Assembly: GCA_025453595.1 (NCBI GenBank)
Contig: JALOQB010000015.1
Location: 1 to 37,920, forward strand
From: Polyangiaceae bacterium
GTDB taxonomy: Bacteria; Myxococcota_A; Polyangia; Polyangiales; Polyangiaceae
Direction: 5' to 3'
Length of the DNA stretch: 37,920 bases
Shown: in pieces, positions 15,639 to 23,834 of the stretch
How the letters are laid out: each line of letters opens with the position of its first letter
Position numbering within the stretch: the first letter of the stretch is position 1
Notes under the pieces: generated by a model
Told to the model about the DNA's origin: nothing
What the model saw: only the letters and a program-made list of their open reading frames with translations
Database searches by the model: none
Translations under genes and position numbers: made by a program

Positions 15639-16046
15639 ATGAAGGCGATCCCGAAGATCAACAAGTACATGACCACCAGCCCCATCACCGTCGGCAAGGA
15701 TCAGACGCTTGCCTACGCGCACAAGGTCCTGCGTGAGCATCACATCCGGCACCTGCCGGTCCTCGACGGGGGCCACCTGGTGGGCATCATCTCCGATCGC
15801 GACCTCAGCCTGGTCGAGACCCTGAAGGACGTGGACCCCCAGAAGGTCACCGTCGAGGACGCCATGACCCCTTCCCCCTTCACCGTCGCCCCCGAGGCCT
15901 CCCTCGACGAGGTGGTCGCCGAGATGGCCGAGAAGAAGTTTGGCTCTGCCGTCGTCGTCGATAACAACAAGGTCGTCGGGGTCTTCACCACCATCGACGC
16001 CATGAGCGCCTTCGCCGAGCTGCTTCACACCCGCCTCAAGGGCTGA
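15639..16046 (+). CDS. CBS-domain pair protein
   Basis: A 135-residue protein made of two CBS motifs (~8-62 and ~72-130): MTTSPITVGKDQTLAYAHKVLREHHIRHLPVLDGG...GIISDRDL and MTPSPFTVAPEASLDEVVAEMAEKKFGSAVVVDNN...VGVFTTIDA. Such stand-alone Bateman modules bind adenine nucleotides and act as energy or ligand sensors; the partner is unknown. The start was chosen at the ATG with GCGGAG 4 nt upstream rather than a TTG six codons earlier. Its stop is followed by a weak inverted repeat, ACCGC/GCGGT at 16050-16068, between convergent genes. Confidence 0.93.
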   Translation: MKAIPKINKYMTTSPITVGKDQTLAYAHKVLREHHIRHLPVLDGGHLVGIISDRDLSLVETLKDVDPQKVTVEDAMTPSPFTVAPEASLDEVVAEMAEKKFGSAVVVDNNKVVGVFTTIDAMSAFAELLHTRLKG

Positions 16047-16073
16047 GAAACCGCCGCCCTCCCGCGGTCTGCG

Positions 16074-17456
16074 TCAGGGCAACCGCCCGGCGAAGCGTGG
16101 GAGCGAGGTCCATCCCATGCGATGCGCAACGATCTGCGCCGTGTTCACCCCCACGGGCCCCCCGATGTCCAGATCGTAGTACCCGCGCAGCCGGGCGACC
16201 ACGGTCCGGGTCAGCCCGGCGGCTGGCGCCGGCGGGGCTGCGAACCGCAGATCGACGCGCTCCCCGGGCTGGAGCACCGCGCGCTGCCCGTCGTTGGCGA
16301 GCAGCGCGTTCAGCTCATCACCCCGCACCGAGCGGGCCGACTGGGGGCGGATTTCCTGCGGTGTGACCTCGTGACCTTCCGCGAACAGCGCGACCTGATC
16401 GATCTCCCAGAAGCGCGGCGTCGCCTCCAGGCGGACCTCCACGGGGCCAGCCCCTGCGGGCAGCTCCAGCGGCACCACCTGGCTCCGGAGGATCGCGGGG
16501 CCCACCGGCGGCAGCGCCTCGGGCTGACCCCCGGCAGCCACCCCGGCGACCTGGATCCGGAGCGGGAACCCCATCCGCTCGATCTCGCTCGCCACGTAAT
16601 CCTGGTAGCAGGCACAGCCCTTGTAGTTCTCTGCGCTCAGCTCCAGCAGCGGGCGCACGCCCTGGCCCATCGTGGCCATGTACCGGATGAAGGCCTCCTC
16701 CGCGAAGGCGGTGTTCCGGCCCCGGATCACGAGGAACGCCCGGCGCCCCTCGGGGCGCTCGAAGGAGAGCGTCCAGGTGTCCCTGGGCTCACGCCCGGCG
16801 CCCGGAAGGACGCCACGCTCGACACCGATGGCGCGGCCATCCGGGGAGGATAGCTCGTCGGTCACGCTGCGGCCTCCAGCGTCCACGGCGCTCTGGAGGG
16901 GCAAGGGCGCGCGGAGCGAGAGCAGGCGCTGGGTGGGCGTCGGGAGCACCTCGGACCCTTCCGGCGCGTCGACCACGAGCAGCGAGAGGCTATCGATATG
17001 ATCGACCTCGTCCAGATCGTTCTGGAGCCGGAGCAGGTAGGCACCATCCACCTCCCGCAGCGACTCCAGCCGATCGGTGTCATCGCGCTCGGCCCCCTTG
17101 TAAAGAGCCCCCGAGGCCAGGTCCGCGTCGAGCTTGTACCCCTCGCCGTCGTGGGCATAGAGGTGCGGGCAGGAACCCCGGTTCAGCGCGCTGAGCCCCA
17201 TCAGGAAGAACACCCCCCAGACCAGGGCTCCGAGGGTACTCAGGGTACCGAGCACGATGCTCACCGAGGCAAGATCGTGGCGCTGCGGCCGATCGGGCGG
17301 GTCGGCGCTGTTCCGATCCACGAGGGCGAGGATCAACCCCACCGTGCCGATGACCCCTGCAAAGGGGAAAATACCCGCCACGAACCCGAGGATCGCGAGG
17401 ACGAGCGCCAGGATCGACAGGACCGAGTGGGGCGGAGGAGAGGGGGGCTGGTTCAC
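16074..17456 (-). CDS. Membrane-anchored protein of unknown function
   Basis: A 460-residue protein starting at a GTG that overlaps the radical SAM stop (GTGA). The N-terminus has two or three hydrophobic segments, VLSILALVLAILGFVAGIF, FAGVIGTVGLILALVD and SIVLGTLSTLGALVWGVFFL, like short DUF4190-type membrane modules. A soluble region follows, starting CPHLYAHDGEGYKLDADL and containing β-rich segments and ENYKGCACYQDYV. No enzymatic motif was recognised. Longer upstream starts would only add Arg/Pro shadow sequence. Tight coupling suggests it works with the radical SAM protein, for example as its membrane partner or substrate, but that is inference. Confidence 0.75.
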   Translation of the reverse strand: MNQPPSPPPHSVLSILALVLAILGFVAGIFPFAGVIGTVGLILALVDRNSADPPDRPQRHDLASVSIVLGTLSTLGALVWGVFFLMGLSALNRGSCPHLYAHDGEGYKLDADLASGALYKGAERDDTDRLESLREVDGAYLLRLQNDLDEVDHIDSLSLLVVDAPEGSEVLPTPTQRLLSLRAPLPLQSAVDAGGRSVTDELSSPDGRAIGVERGVLPGAGREPRDTWTLSFERPEGRRAFLVIRGRNTAFAEEAFIRYMATMGQGVRPLLELSAENYKGCACYQDYVASEIERMGFPLRIQVAGVAAGGQPEALPPVGPAILRSQVVPLELPAGAGPVEVRLEATPRFWEIDQVALFAEGHEVTPQEIRPQSARSVRGDELNALLANDGQRAVLQPGERVDLRFAAPPAPAAGLTRTVVARLRGYYDLDIGGPVGVNTAQIVAHRMGWTSLPRFAGRLP

Positions 17457-18898
17457 GGGTGAGCCTCGGGGGGCAAGAGCGGCAGCCGGCGGCGCGCGGC
17501 ATCCCGGGCGCGCCCCTCGTAGGACGCGATGCTCCGGGGCGAGGTGGAGGGCGGGTGCTGATCGAGGAGCGTACGGACCGCTTGCAGCTCCTCTTCGAGG
17601 TTGGCTCCGCACCACGAGGGGCAACGCTGCGAGCGATCCCGGTAAGCAACGAAATAGGGGTGCCCCAGCAGCTCCGCCAGGCGCCCGGGGGCGCTGGTGG
17701 GCTCCAGCTGGCAGTCGGCCGGCGCAAACGGGACCCGCAGGCACGGCGAGACCTGCCCGGTGATGCCGTCGATGTAGATCGATTCTCCGGCGCGCGAGTG
17801 GCACCCGGTGTGCTGCTCGACGTCATCCAGATCCATCAGCAGCATCCCACGATGGCTCTGCAGCGCGTCGAAGCGCCGCCGGTAGTCGAGCAGCTCCTCC
17901 GCGCCGAGCGCAAGGTCCTGGAGCCCGGAGGACGCCAGGGGGAAGTAGCGCGAGAAGATCCCGACGGCGCATCCCGCCTCCTCCTGCGAGGCGAGGTACT
18001 CTGGCGAGGTGAGGGCCTGGTGGCTCTTCGCCGAGACCATGCACGAGAACCCGAACAGCGCGCCATGCTCACGGAGCCGCGCCATCGCCGCCCGTACCCG
18101 GCGGTGAGAGCCCGCCCCGCGGCGCGCGTCGTGCATCTCCTCCGGCCCATCCACGGCGATCAGGAGCAGCAGGTTCCCCAGGCGCCCCAGGCGCTCTGCC
18201 AGCGCGTCGTCGATGTGCATCCCGTGGGTGGCGAGGGTGAAGAAGGTGTGAGGACGCTCCTCGATCACATCGAGCAGCTCCCCGGCCCACCGCGGCGACA
18301 GGAAGGGCTCCCCCTTGCCGATGATGTGGATCCCGAAGGCCCCGCAGGAGATCGCCTCGTCGAACAGGTAAGCGATGCGCTCGCGGCGCGGCGCCGTCCC
18401 CCCGCGATCCTCCGCGGTGTAGCACCCCTCGCAGGTCAGATCGCAGCCCGGGGACAGCGCGATCTGGGCCTCCATCAGCAACCGCGGCGGGACCCCAGGG
18501 GCGCCCAGCCGCAGGTTCAACAGCTCGTGCCTCAGCGTCCCCAGCACCCCCATGCGGAGCCACGCGTCGAGCCTCCTCGACGCCCGCTCTGCCGGTTGCG
18601 CTTTCAGGAAATGCCCCATCCGATCCAGGATCCCCGCCCGCTCGAAGCGCTCCACGTAGCGCTGGAGGAACTTGTAGTGGGGCGTCCCCGAGCGGCAGCA
18701 GGCGGCTTCCATGCGGATCCACCCGAGCAAGGCCCTGCGCAGCAGCGCCCCCGGGAGGAGCGACCGCAGGCGGAGCGCCCCCCGGGTCAACCACAGCGAG
18801 GCGCGCCGCGCCCACGGCGAGGAGGCACGCCGCGCCAGCTCCTGGTAACCCAGCACCGGCCAGGGCAGAGAGGATTCCTTGCGGAGGGTCATCGTCAT
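17453..18898 (-). CDS. Radical SAM protein with SPASM-like C-terminus
   Basis: A 481-residue protein. GCDLTCEGCY gives the CxxxCxxC cluster ligands Cys152, Cys156 and Cys159. IIGKGEPFLSP matches the GGEP-like SAM-binding strand, and HGMHIDDALAERLG follows. The C-terminal part has further Cys residues (HTGCHSR, GQVSPCLRV, PADCQL, CPSWCG) in a SPASM-like arrangement that may hold a second Fe-S cluster. An N-terminal ~140-residue helical extension is unassigned. SPASM enzymes usually modify peptides or proteins, but no precursor peptide gene was found next to it. The ATG at 18898 is preferred because AAAGGA lies 6 nt upstream; a GTG five codons earlier is possible. Confidence 0.9.
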   Translation of the reverse strand: MTMTLRKESSLPWPVLGYQELARRASSPWARRASLWLTRGALRLRSLLPGALLRRALLGWIRMEAACCRSGTPHYKFLQRYVERFERAGILDRMGHFLKAQPAERASRRLDAWLRMGVLGTLRHELLNLRLGAPGVPPRLLMEAQIALSPGCDLTCEGCYTAEDRGGTAPRRERIAYLFDEAISCGAFGIHIIGKGEPFLSPRWAGELLDVIEERPHTFFTLATHGMHIDDALAERLGRLGNLLLLIAVDGPEEMHDARRGAGSHRRVRAAMARLREHGALFGFSCMVSAKSHQALTSPEYLASQEEAGCAVGIFSRYFPLASSGLQDLALGAEELLDYRRRFDALQSHRGMLLMDLDDVEQHTGCHSRAGESIYIDGITGQVSPCLRVPFAPADCQLEPTSAPGRLAELLGHPYFVAYRDRSQRCPSWCGANLEEELQAVRTLLDQHPPSTSPRSIASYEGRARDAARRRLPLLPPEAHP

Positions 18899-19001
18899 TT
18901 CTGATCCTTTCACGCTAAAGAATCCCCCCGAGTCTGGACCAGATTTGCGTCAAAAAAACCCTGGATGTCGGCCCTGGCTGCACATGTTACAGGCACCATC
19001 C

Positions 19002-20468
19002 ATGAACACCGGCGTTCTGCCTTCCGTCGGCCGGGTCTTGTGGCTCGCCATGCTCACCGGCTGCTCTCCCGCTCGCGGCACAGACGCAGCGAACGGCCCA
19101 AGGCCTGTCTCCGTCGCTCCGTCCCCGTCTCCATCCACCGCCCCCACGCCGCCAGCGCTTCGACCGGCCTCGTCGTCTGCCAGCGCAGACAGCGCGTTCG
19201 AGACGTGCTCGATGAAGTCAGAATCCGTGGCTCAGGTCGATGAGCCCGGATACCGGCTCGAGATCCTCGCGTCGAGAAACGTATGCATCGTGCCATGGGA
19301 ATCCCAGGATCTCTGGAAGTACGCCGCGGTTCTCAGGATCACGAACACCTCCTCGCAGCCCATCAAGCTCCACCACGAGGACGGCTCCGTGGCCGGCTGG
19401 GCGCTCCAGGCTCGCGTCATGGACCCCGCTCGCCAGCGGCAGGCCGAGCTCCCTTCGCATCCGGTCGACGCCACCGGCGCGAAGAAGACGAGCCTGGTGC
19501 TTCCGCCCGGCAGCTCGGCCGACCTCCGTGGAAACCCGGCAGCCTACTTCCTCGTGCCGATCGCCCTGACCCGAGACGGGAAGGATGTGGAGCGCAACGA
19601 TGTTGGCAAGGATCGGCGGTTCCGCCAGGATTTTGCGATCGATTTCACGGCCAGCTTCGAGCTGGAAATCGCGGGCAAGAGCAGGCAGGTGAGCAAGGTC
19701 CTGCCGACGACGTTGAGCGTATTCGTCAAGGAGAACCCCCAGGGCACCCCTCCGTTAGGAGCGCTGCCGAAATTTCCTTCGCCTCCTGGCGAATTGCTCC
19801 CCGAGCGCATGTCTGCGCCACCTTCGCAGCATGATATGGAATATCTCTATGAAACGACCCCTGCTTGCCCTGGCCCTCATGGCCTCCTGCACGCCTGCTG
19901 CTCCGGGCATCAGCAAGATGTCCGCGGCGACCCCTCCCGGGTCTGCGAGCGGCGCGAGCGCCCCTGCCCCCCCGGAGCCGGGCGACCCGGCCCTGGTGCT
20001 CCTGGGGATGGTCGGCCGCTTCGCTCCGGAGAGCCTGAGCAACATCGGGCTACCAGGCCGCGAGAGCGAGGTTCTCGACCTGGCTCCCGGGCTGGAGGAG
20101 CGCATCGACGCGACGCTGGACGCGGCGGTACGCACGCTGCGCGAGCGAGCCTCGCGAGAGAACGACCCGGGGCAGCGGCTGGACGCGCAAATCGTGCTCC
20201 AGGTGGCCGAGAACATGGCCGAGCAGGAGCGCCTCGGTCGCTCTTTGTTCGTGCCCCACCAGAACGTCGGGCGCGTGGTCTACAACGGGCTACGCGCCAA
20301 CCTGCGGTCCCCCGGCGCCGAGGCGCACGCGCTGGCCCGGTTGAAGAAGTACGCGGGCGACGGCGGCCCCTCGATCTTTGCCCTGGAGCGCCAGCGACGC
20401 GCGGCACGCGCGCACGAGACGGCGCTGCTCTACCCCACGCGCGAGGAGGTGCTCGACGAGCTACGTGA
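19002..20468 (+). CDS. Lipoprotein of unknown function, with run-on open frame
   Basis: The start MNTGVLPSVGRVLWLAMLTGC gives a lipobox (LTGC). A Pro/Ser linker follows, then a β-sandwich-like region (YRLEILASRNVCIVPW, YAAVLRITNTSSQPIKLHH, ASFELEIAGKSRQVSKV) to about residue 265. No family was recognised. The expected end is near 19750-19845, but the frame has no stop and stays open to 20468, inside the metallopeptidase-like gene, where it reads as Arg/Gly-rich shadow. The functional protein is probably ~250-280 residues. It is divergent from the radical SAM gene across a 103-bp gap. Confidence 0.6.
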   Translation: MNTGVLPSVGRVLWLAMLTGCSPARGTDAANGPRPVSVAPSPSPSTAPTPPALRPASSSASADSAFETCSMKSESVAQVDEPGYRLEILASRNVCIVPWESQDLWKYAAVLRITNTSSQPIKLHHEDGSVAGWALQARVMDPARQRQAELPSHPVDATGAKKTSLVLPPGSSADLRGNPAAYFLVPIALTRDGKDVERNDVGKDRRFRQDFAIDFTASFELEIAGKSRQVSKVLPTTLSVFVKENPQGTPPLGALPKFPSPPGELLPERMSAPPSQHDMEYLYETTPACPGPHGLLHACCSGHQQDVRGDPSRVCERRERPCPPGAGRPGPGAPGDGRPLRSGEPEQHRATRPRERGSRPGSRAGGAHRRDAGRGGTHAARASLARERPGAAAGRANRAPGGREHGRAGAPRSLFVRAPPERRARGLQRATRQPAVPRRRGARAGPVEEVRGRRRPLDLCPGAPATRGTRARDGAALPHARGGARRAT

Positions 20469-21627
20469 CCTGGAGATCTACCTCGGCGAGCTGAAAGGAT
20501 TGTTCGCCGAGCGCAAACCACCGGGGTACGAGGCGCCCCTGGCGCTGCTGGTCAGGGAGGCGCAGACGCATGCAGAGCACCTGCGCCAGGAGGTGCTGCC
20601 GCGTGCGCGCACCGACTTCCGTTTGCCGCTGGCGTTTTACGATCTTCTCCTGCGCAAGAACGGCGTCCAGACGCCGCGCGCAGAGCTCTCGCGGCAGGCC
20701 CGTGCCGCTTACGCCGCGACCCTGCAGGAGATGGTCCCCCTCGCTGCCCGCGTGGGTGAGGCGCGCGCCATCAAGCCGCCCACGGTGGCCGCAGTGATCG
20801 CCCGGCTCAAGACCGAGCAACGCTCCGGCGATGCCTTGCTTGCGCTCTACCAGAAGCGCCTCCAGGACCTGGACGCCATGGTGCGCCGCGAGCGCCTGCT
20901 CACGCTCCCTGACGTGCCCGTGCGCGTGCGCCTGGCGACGCCGGGTGAGACCGCCAACAACCCCTCGCCCACCATCGACACCCAGGCGCTCTTCCAGAAA
21001 GGGACGCCCATCGATTTCTTGCTCCCGGTGGCTGCACTCCCGCGCGAGGGCGAGCGTGCAACGGACCTCGCTTACACGGATTTTTCCTTCGAGGCAGCGT
21101 CCTGGTCCATCGCCGCGCATGAGGCTCGGCCCGGGCATGAGCTGCAATTCTCGGCCATGAAGCGCCAGGGGCTCAGCCTGTCGCGCACGCTCTTCGCGTT
21201 CAACTCTGCCAACGTGGAGGGCTGGGGGCTCTACGCCGAGTGGATGGTGTCCCCCTTCTTCCCTGACGAGGGCAAGCTCATCACGCTGCGTTTCCGCGCG
21301 CTGCGCGAGGCCCGCGCCTTCCTCGACCCCGGGCTGCACGAGGGCTCGATCTCGATCGAAGAGGCGCGGCGCGTGCTGCGCGATGAGCTGGGCTTCTCCG
21401 AGGGCGTGGTGCGCCAGGAGATCGATCGCTACACCCACGAGGATCCGACCCAGGCGACCACCTACTTCTACGGCTACCGCGCGCTGCGTGAGCTGCGCGC
21501 CGAAGCCGAGCGCCTGCAGGGCCCGCGCTTCGAGCCGAAGACCTTCCATGACGCCCTGCTGGCCACGGGCCTGCTGCCCATCTCGCTCCAGCGACCCCTG
21601 GTGCTGGCCGCGCTCGACGGCAAATAA
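19849..21627 (+). CDS. DUF885-type zinc metallopeptidase-like lipoprotein
   Basis: A 592-residue protein starting MKRPLLALALMASC, a lipoprotein signal with Cys14; an ATG six codons upstream is less likely. The C-terminal half carries HEARPGHE (His424, Glu425, His430), the DUF885 form of an HExxH-like zinc site, and NVEGWGLYAE with Glu457 as likely third ligand. YFYGYRALRELR and FHDALLATGLLP are also typical of the family. The second His of the usual HExxPGHH is Glu431 here. An envelope peptidase or carboxypeptidase role is inferred from the family. The ATG lies inside the run-on frame of the preceding lipoprotein gene. Confidence 0.9.
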   Translation: MKRPLLALALMASCTPAAPGISKMSAATPPGSASGASAPAPPEPGDPALVLLGMVGRFAPESLSNIGLPGRESEVLDLAPGLEERIDATLDAAVRTLRERASRENDPGQRLDAQIVLQVAENMAEQERLGRSLFVPHQNVGRVVYNGLRANLRSPGAEAHALARLKKYAGDGGPSIFALERQRRAARAHETALLYPTREEVLDELRDLEIYLGELKGLFAERKPPGYEAPLALLVREAQTHAEHLRQEVLPRARTDFRLPLAFYDLLLRKNGVQTPRAELSRQARAAYAATLQEMVPLAARVGEARAIKPPTVAAVIARLKTEQRSGDALLALYQKRLQDLDAMVRRERLLTLPDVPVRVRLATPGETANNPSPTIDTQALFQKGTPIDFLLPVAALPREGERATDLAYTDFSFEAASWSIAAHEARPGHELQFSAMKRQGLSLSRTLFAFNSANVEGWGLYAEWMVSPFFPDEGKLITLRFRALREARAFLDPGLHEGSISIEEARRVLRDELGFSEGVVRQEIDRYTHEDPTQATTYFYGYRALRELRAEAERLQGPRFEPKTFHDALLATGLLPISLQRPLVLAALDGK

Positions 21628-21746
21628 CCGCAAGGGATATTCGCCGCGCCGCCTGCTTGCCAGGTCCGATACACGCTCGCTTCCAGCTGTTGCTTCCACC
21701 GCTGGCGATGCTGCGTAACCTGTTCCTGCTCCCTGTCGTGCAGGTG

Positions 21747-23834
21747 TCAGGCGTGCGCGTGCTGCCGGGGCGGTAAGCCCACCGTTGCAGTTGCCATTTT
21801 TGCCCTGAGTCGAGCCAGCCATGGCACGACCCCGCGACGCTCCATGCTGGTCACCGCAGCCTGGTAGCGCCCGAGAGCATCGGCGAAAAGACCTCGATGC
21901 ACCAGGGTATCGCCCTGAATTTCCATACACAAGGATACCTCGATCGGCATGGGCATCGCGGCGAACAGCGTCATCGCCTCCTCGGCCAGCGCCAGCCGGT
22001 CGGGCAACCTCGTCTGCGAAGGCAGCCGTCGGGCCAGATCACGGAGAATTTCGGCCTCGATCCGCGTCGAGCCAGTCATCTTGCACACCGCCCGCAGGAT
22101 CTCCAGGCTCACCTCGATCTCGGCGGCTGAAGCCTCCAGCGCGACCTGCGCGAGCAGCCGGTTTGCCAGCAACCGACAGCGCTCTTTCAGGTAGCCACCG
22201 GTTGAGGCGGCAGCCTCGCCTTCGACCACCGCCGCCAGTGCCTCGGCGTACTCACCATCGAGCAGCAGCAGGTCGGCCAGAACACGCCCTGCCTCGGCGA
22301 CCAGCTCGTCGTGCTCTGCACGCGCCAGTTCAAGCCCTTGCCTGGCCAGCGCGATGCCCTCCTTGCGCCATGCCGGCGCAGATCTCGCGAGGGCCCTGTA
22401 GCCAAGGAACCGAACATGGAACCACGCTGGCTTTTCGCCTTCCTGCTTCTGATACGCGAGCCACGCGTCCTCGACGCCTTGAATGACCCTGGCCTGCAAC
22501 CTCTCGTCGGTCTCGAAGGCCGGGTGGTCTGCGAACAGTTGCAGGTACAACGGTGCGCCTGAAGTGTCGCTTCTGATATCATCGTTCAGGATCGCCCCGA
22601 CCAGCTCTTGCGGAGGCTTTCCTTGAAGCGCTTCGCAGGCCAGGGTCAGCCAGAGATGCCAGTGGCGCGCCACGAGCCGGGCTTGATCGATTTCTCCGGC
22701 ATCGATCCAGCAGAGCGCCTGCGTGTACCCGAGAGAGCTTCCGTCTTCTGCTCCTCCGAGCAGACCGAGCGCTCGCTCACCTTCGGCAAGCGCCTCGCGC
22801 AGGCGGCCTGCTTGTCGGAGCCATTCGGTCTTCACATCCATGAAGATGCTCTCGTTGAAGGCCTGATGAACCCGGTAGGTCTTCGGTCTCTCGATGAGCG
22901 GCGCTGCCTGCTTCAGATCGCCTGCATGGATAAAAAACTCGGCTAGCCGGAGCTCGATGAGTGCCCGATCTTCCGGCGCTATGCCGTATCGCTGGGCCAG
23001 CTCGCTGGCCTCTGCGAGTCGCCGTCGGTTGACCCCGTAAGGGCCTGGAGAAGCCGTCGCCAGGTGGATCTTCAGGGGGTTGCTCTGCGTGACGGGCAGG
23101 CGCCATGTCAGCTCGTTTGCCTGCTCGAGCACTTGCTCTGCAGAGCCAAACCTGCCCTGTTGTTTGCGCAGGATCCCCAGCAAACGCAGCAGCAAGATCT
23201 CGATCCTGCTCAGGGCATCATCTGCCGCATAAGCCGTGATTTGCAGCCCTTTTTGCACCTCCAGAACGGCTTCCTCGTCGCGGCCCACCATCCAGAGCGC
23301 TTCTGCCAGGTTCAGCTGCGCGCGCGCTTTATCCTGCCTTGTCTTGGCCTTTTTATGCTGCCGTCTTGCCAGCGCGAGGGCCTCGCTCTCACCCGCAGGT
23401 ATCGCGGATGGGGTGACCGCGCCCTGGAGCGCGACCATGCCCGAGCGAAACGAGAACGCATCGGGTGCCACGTGGCGAAGCGTGCGAACCTCGTCCTCGT
23501 CGCGAAGCCAGAGCGCGACAGGAGCGCCTCGCAGCAACTTCTCCCGGTGCCAGTTGAGCGCTTCGAGGACACCTTCGGGGTGCGGGGGGAGACTGAAGCA
23601 GAGGCGTCGCTCGTGCTGTTGAGACTGAGCGAGCAACGCGCCAAGCATCGCGCGACCGTCGGTCATCTCGACCGGTTCGTGCAGCCCCGGGACGCCCCGG
23701 CGCAGGTGGTCGATGGCGAGAGGACGTAGCGCAGGTGCGCACTGGATCAGCACGAAGGCGGATTCGCTGGCGAGCCAACGGGCGACCCGCGCGAGCTGCT
23801 CTTCATCCGCCTTGAGCAGGCGCAGGTCTGACAT
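21747..23834 (-). CDS. Helical-repeat (TPR-like) partner of NTPase
   Basis: A 695-residue protein starting MSDLRLLKADEEQ, inside the last 32 nt of the NTPase gene. Residues 1-140 form an α/β module with no Walker motif that ends in LWLRDEDEVRTLRHVAPDAFSFRS; the APD-x-FS-x-RS motif (123-131) recalls, from memory, TPR proteins paired with NTPases in multicellular bacteria. The rest (~145-690) is a run of helical hairpins of TPR type (ARAQLNLAEALWMVGRDEEAVLEV, LRLLGILRKQQGRFGSAEQVLEQA, EAGRVLADLLLLDGEYAEALAAV). The likely role is protein binding and control of the NTPase. Base composition appears less G+C-rich than the flanking genes. It carries palindrome copy 7. Confidence 0.8.
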   Translation of the reverse strand: MSDLRLLKADEEQLARVARWLASESAFVLIQCAPALRPLAIDHLRRGVPGLHEPVEMTDGRAMLGALLAQSQQHERRLCFSLPPHPEGVLEALNWHREKLLRGAPVALWLRDEDEVRTLRHVAPDAFSFRSGMVALQGAVTPSAIPAGESEALALARRQHKKAKTRQDKARAQLNLAEALWMVGRDEEAVLEVQKGLQITAYAADDALSRIEILLLRLLGILRKQQGRFGSAEQVLEQANELTWRLPVTQSNPLKIHLATASPGPYGVNRRRLAEASELAQRYGIAPEDRALIELRLAEFFIHAGDLKQAAPLIERPKTYRVHQAFNESIFMDVKTEWLRQAGRLREALAEGERALGLLGGAEDGSSLGYTQALCWIDAGEIDQARLVARHWHLWLTLACEALQGKPPQELVGAILNDDIRSDTSGAPLYLQLFADHPAFETDERLQARVIQGVEDAWLAYQKQEGEKPAWFHVRFLGYRALARSAPAWRKEGIALARQGLELARAEHDELVAEAGRVLADLLLLDGEYAEALAAVVEGEAAASTGGYLKERCRLLANRLLAQVALEASAAEIEVSLEILRAVCKMTGSTRIEAEILRDLARRLPSQTRLPDRLALAEEAMTLFAAMPMPIEVSLCMEIQGDTLVHRGLFADALGRYQAAVTSMERRGVVPWLARLRAKMATATVGLPPRQHAHA
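21911..21929 (-). repeat. Dispersed GGAANTTCC palindrome, copy 7
   Basis: Minus strand TGTATGGAAATTCAGGGCG, centre 21920, encoding C-M-E-I-Q-G in the helical-repeat protein. The first 13 bases are identical to copy 1. Confidence 0.55.

Noticed and set aside
17459-18904. Plus-strand open frame opposite the radical SAM gene
   Set aside because: Gln/Arg/Pro-rich shadow; the CxxxCxxC protein on the minus strand accounts for the region.
18963-18982. Possible sigma-54 promoter upstream of the lipoprotein gene at 19002
   Set aside because: The GG and GC elements are 16 rather than 10 bases apart, so the spacing does not fit.
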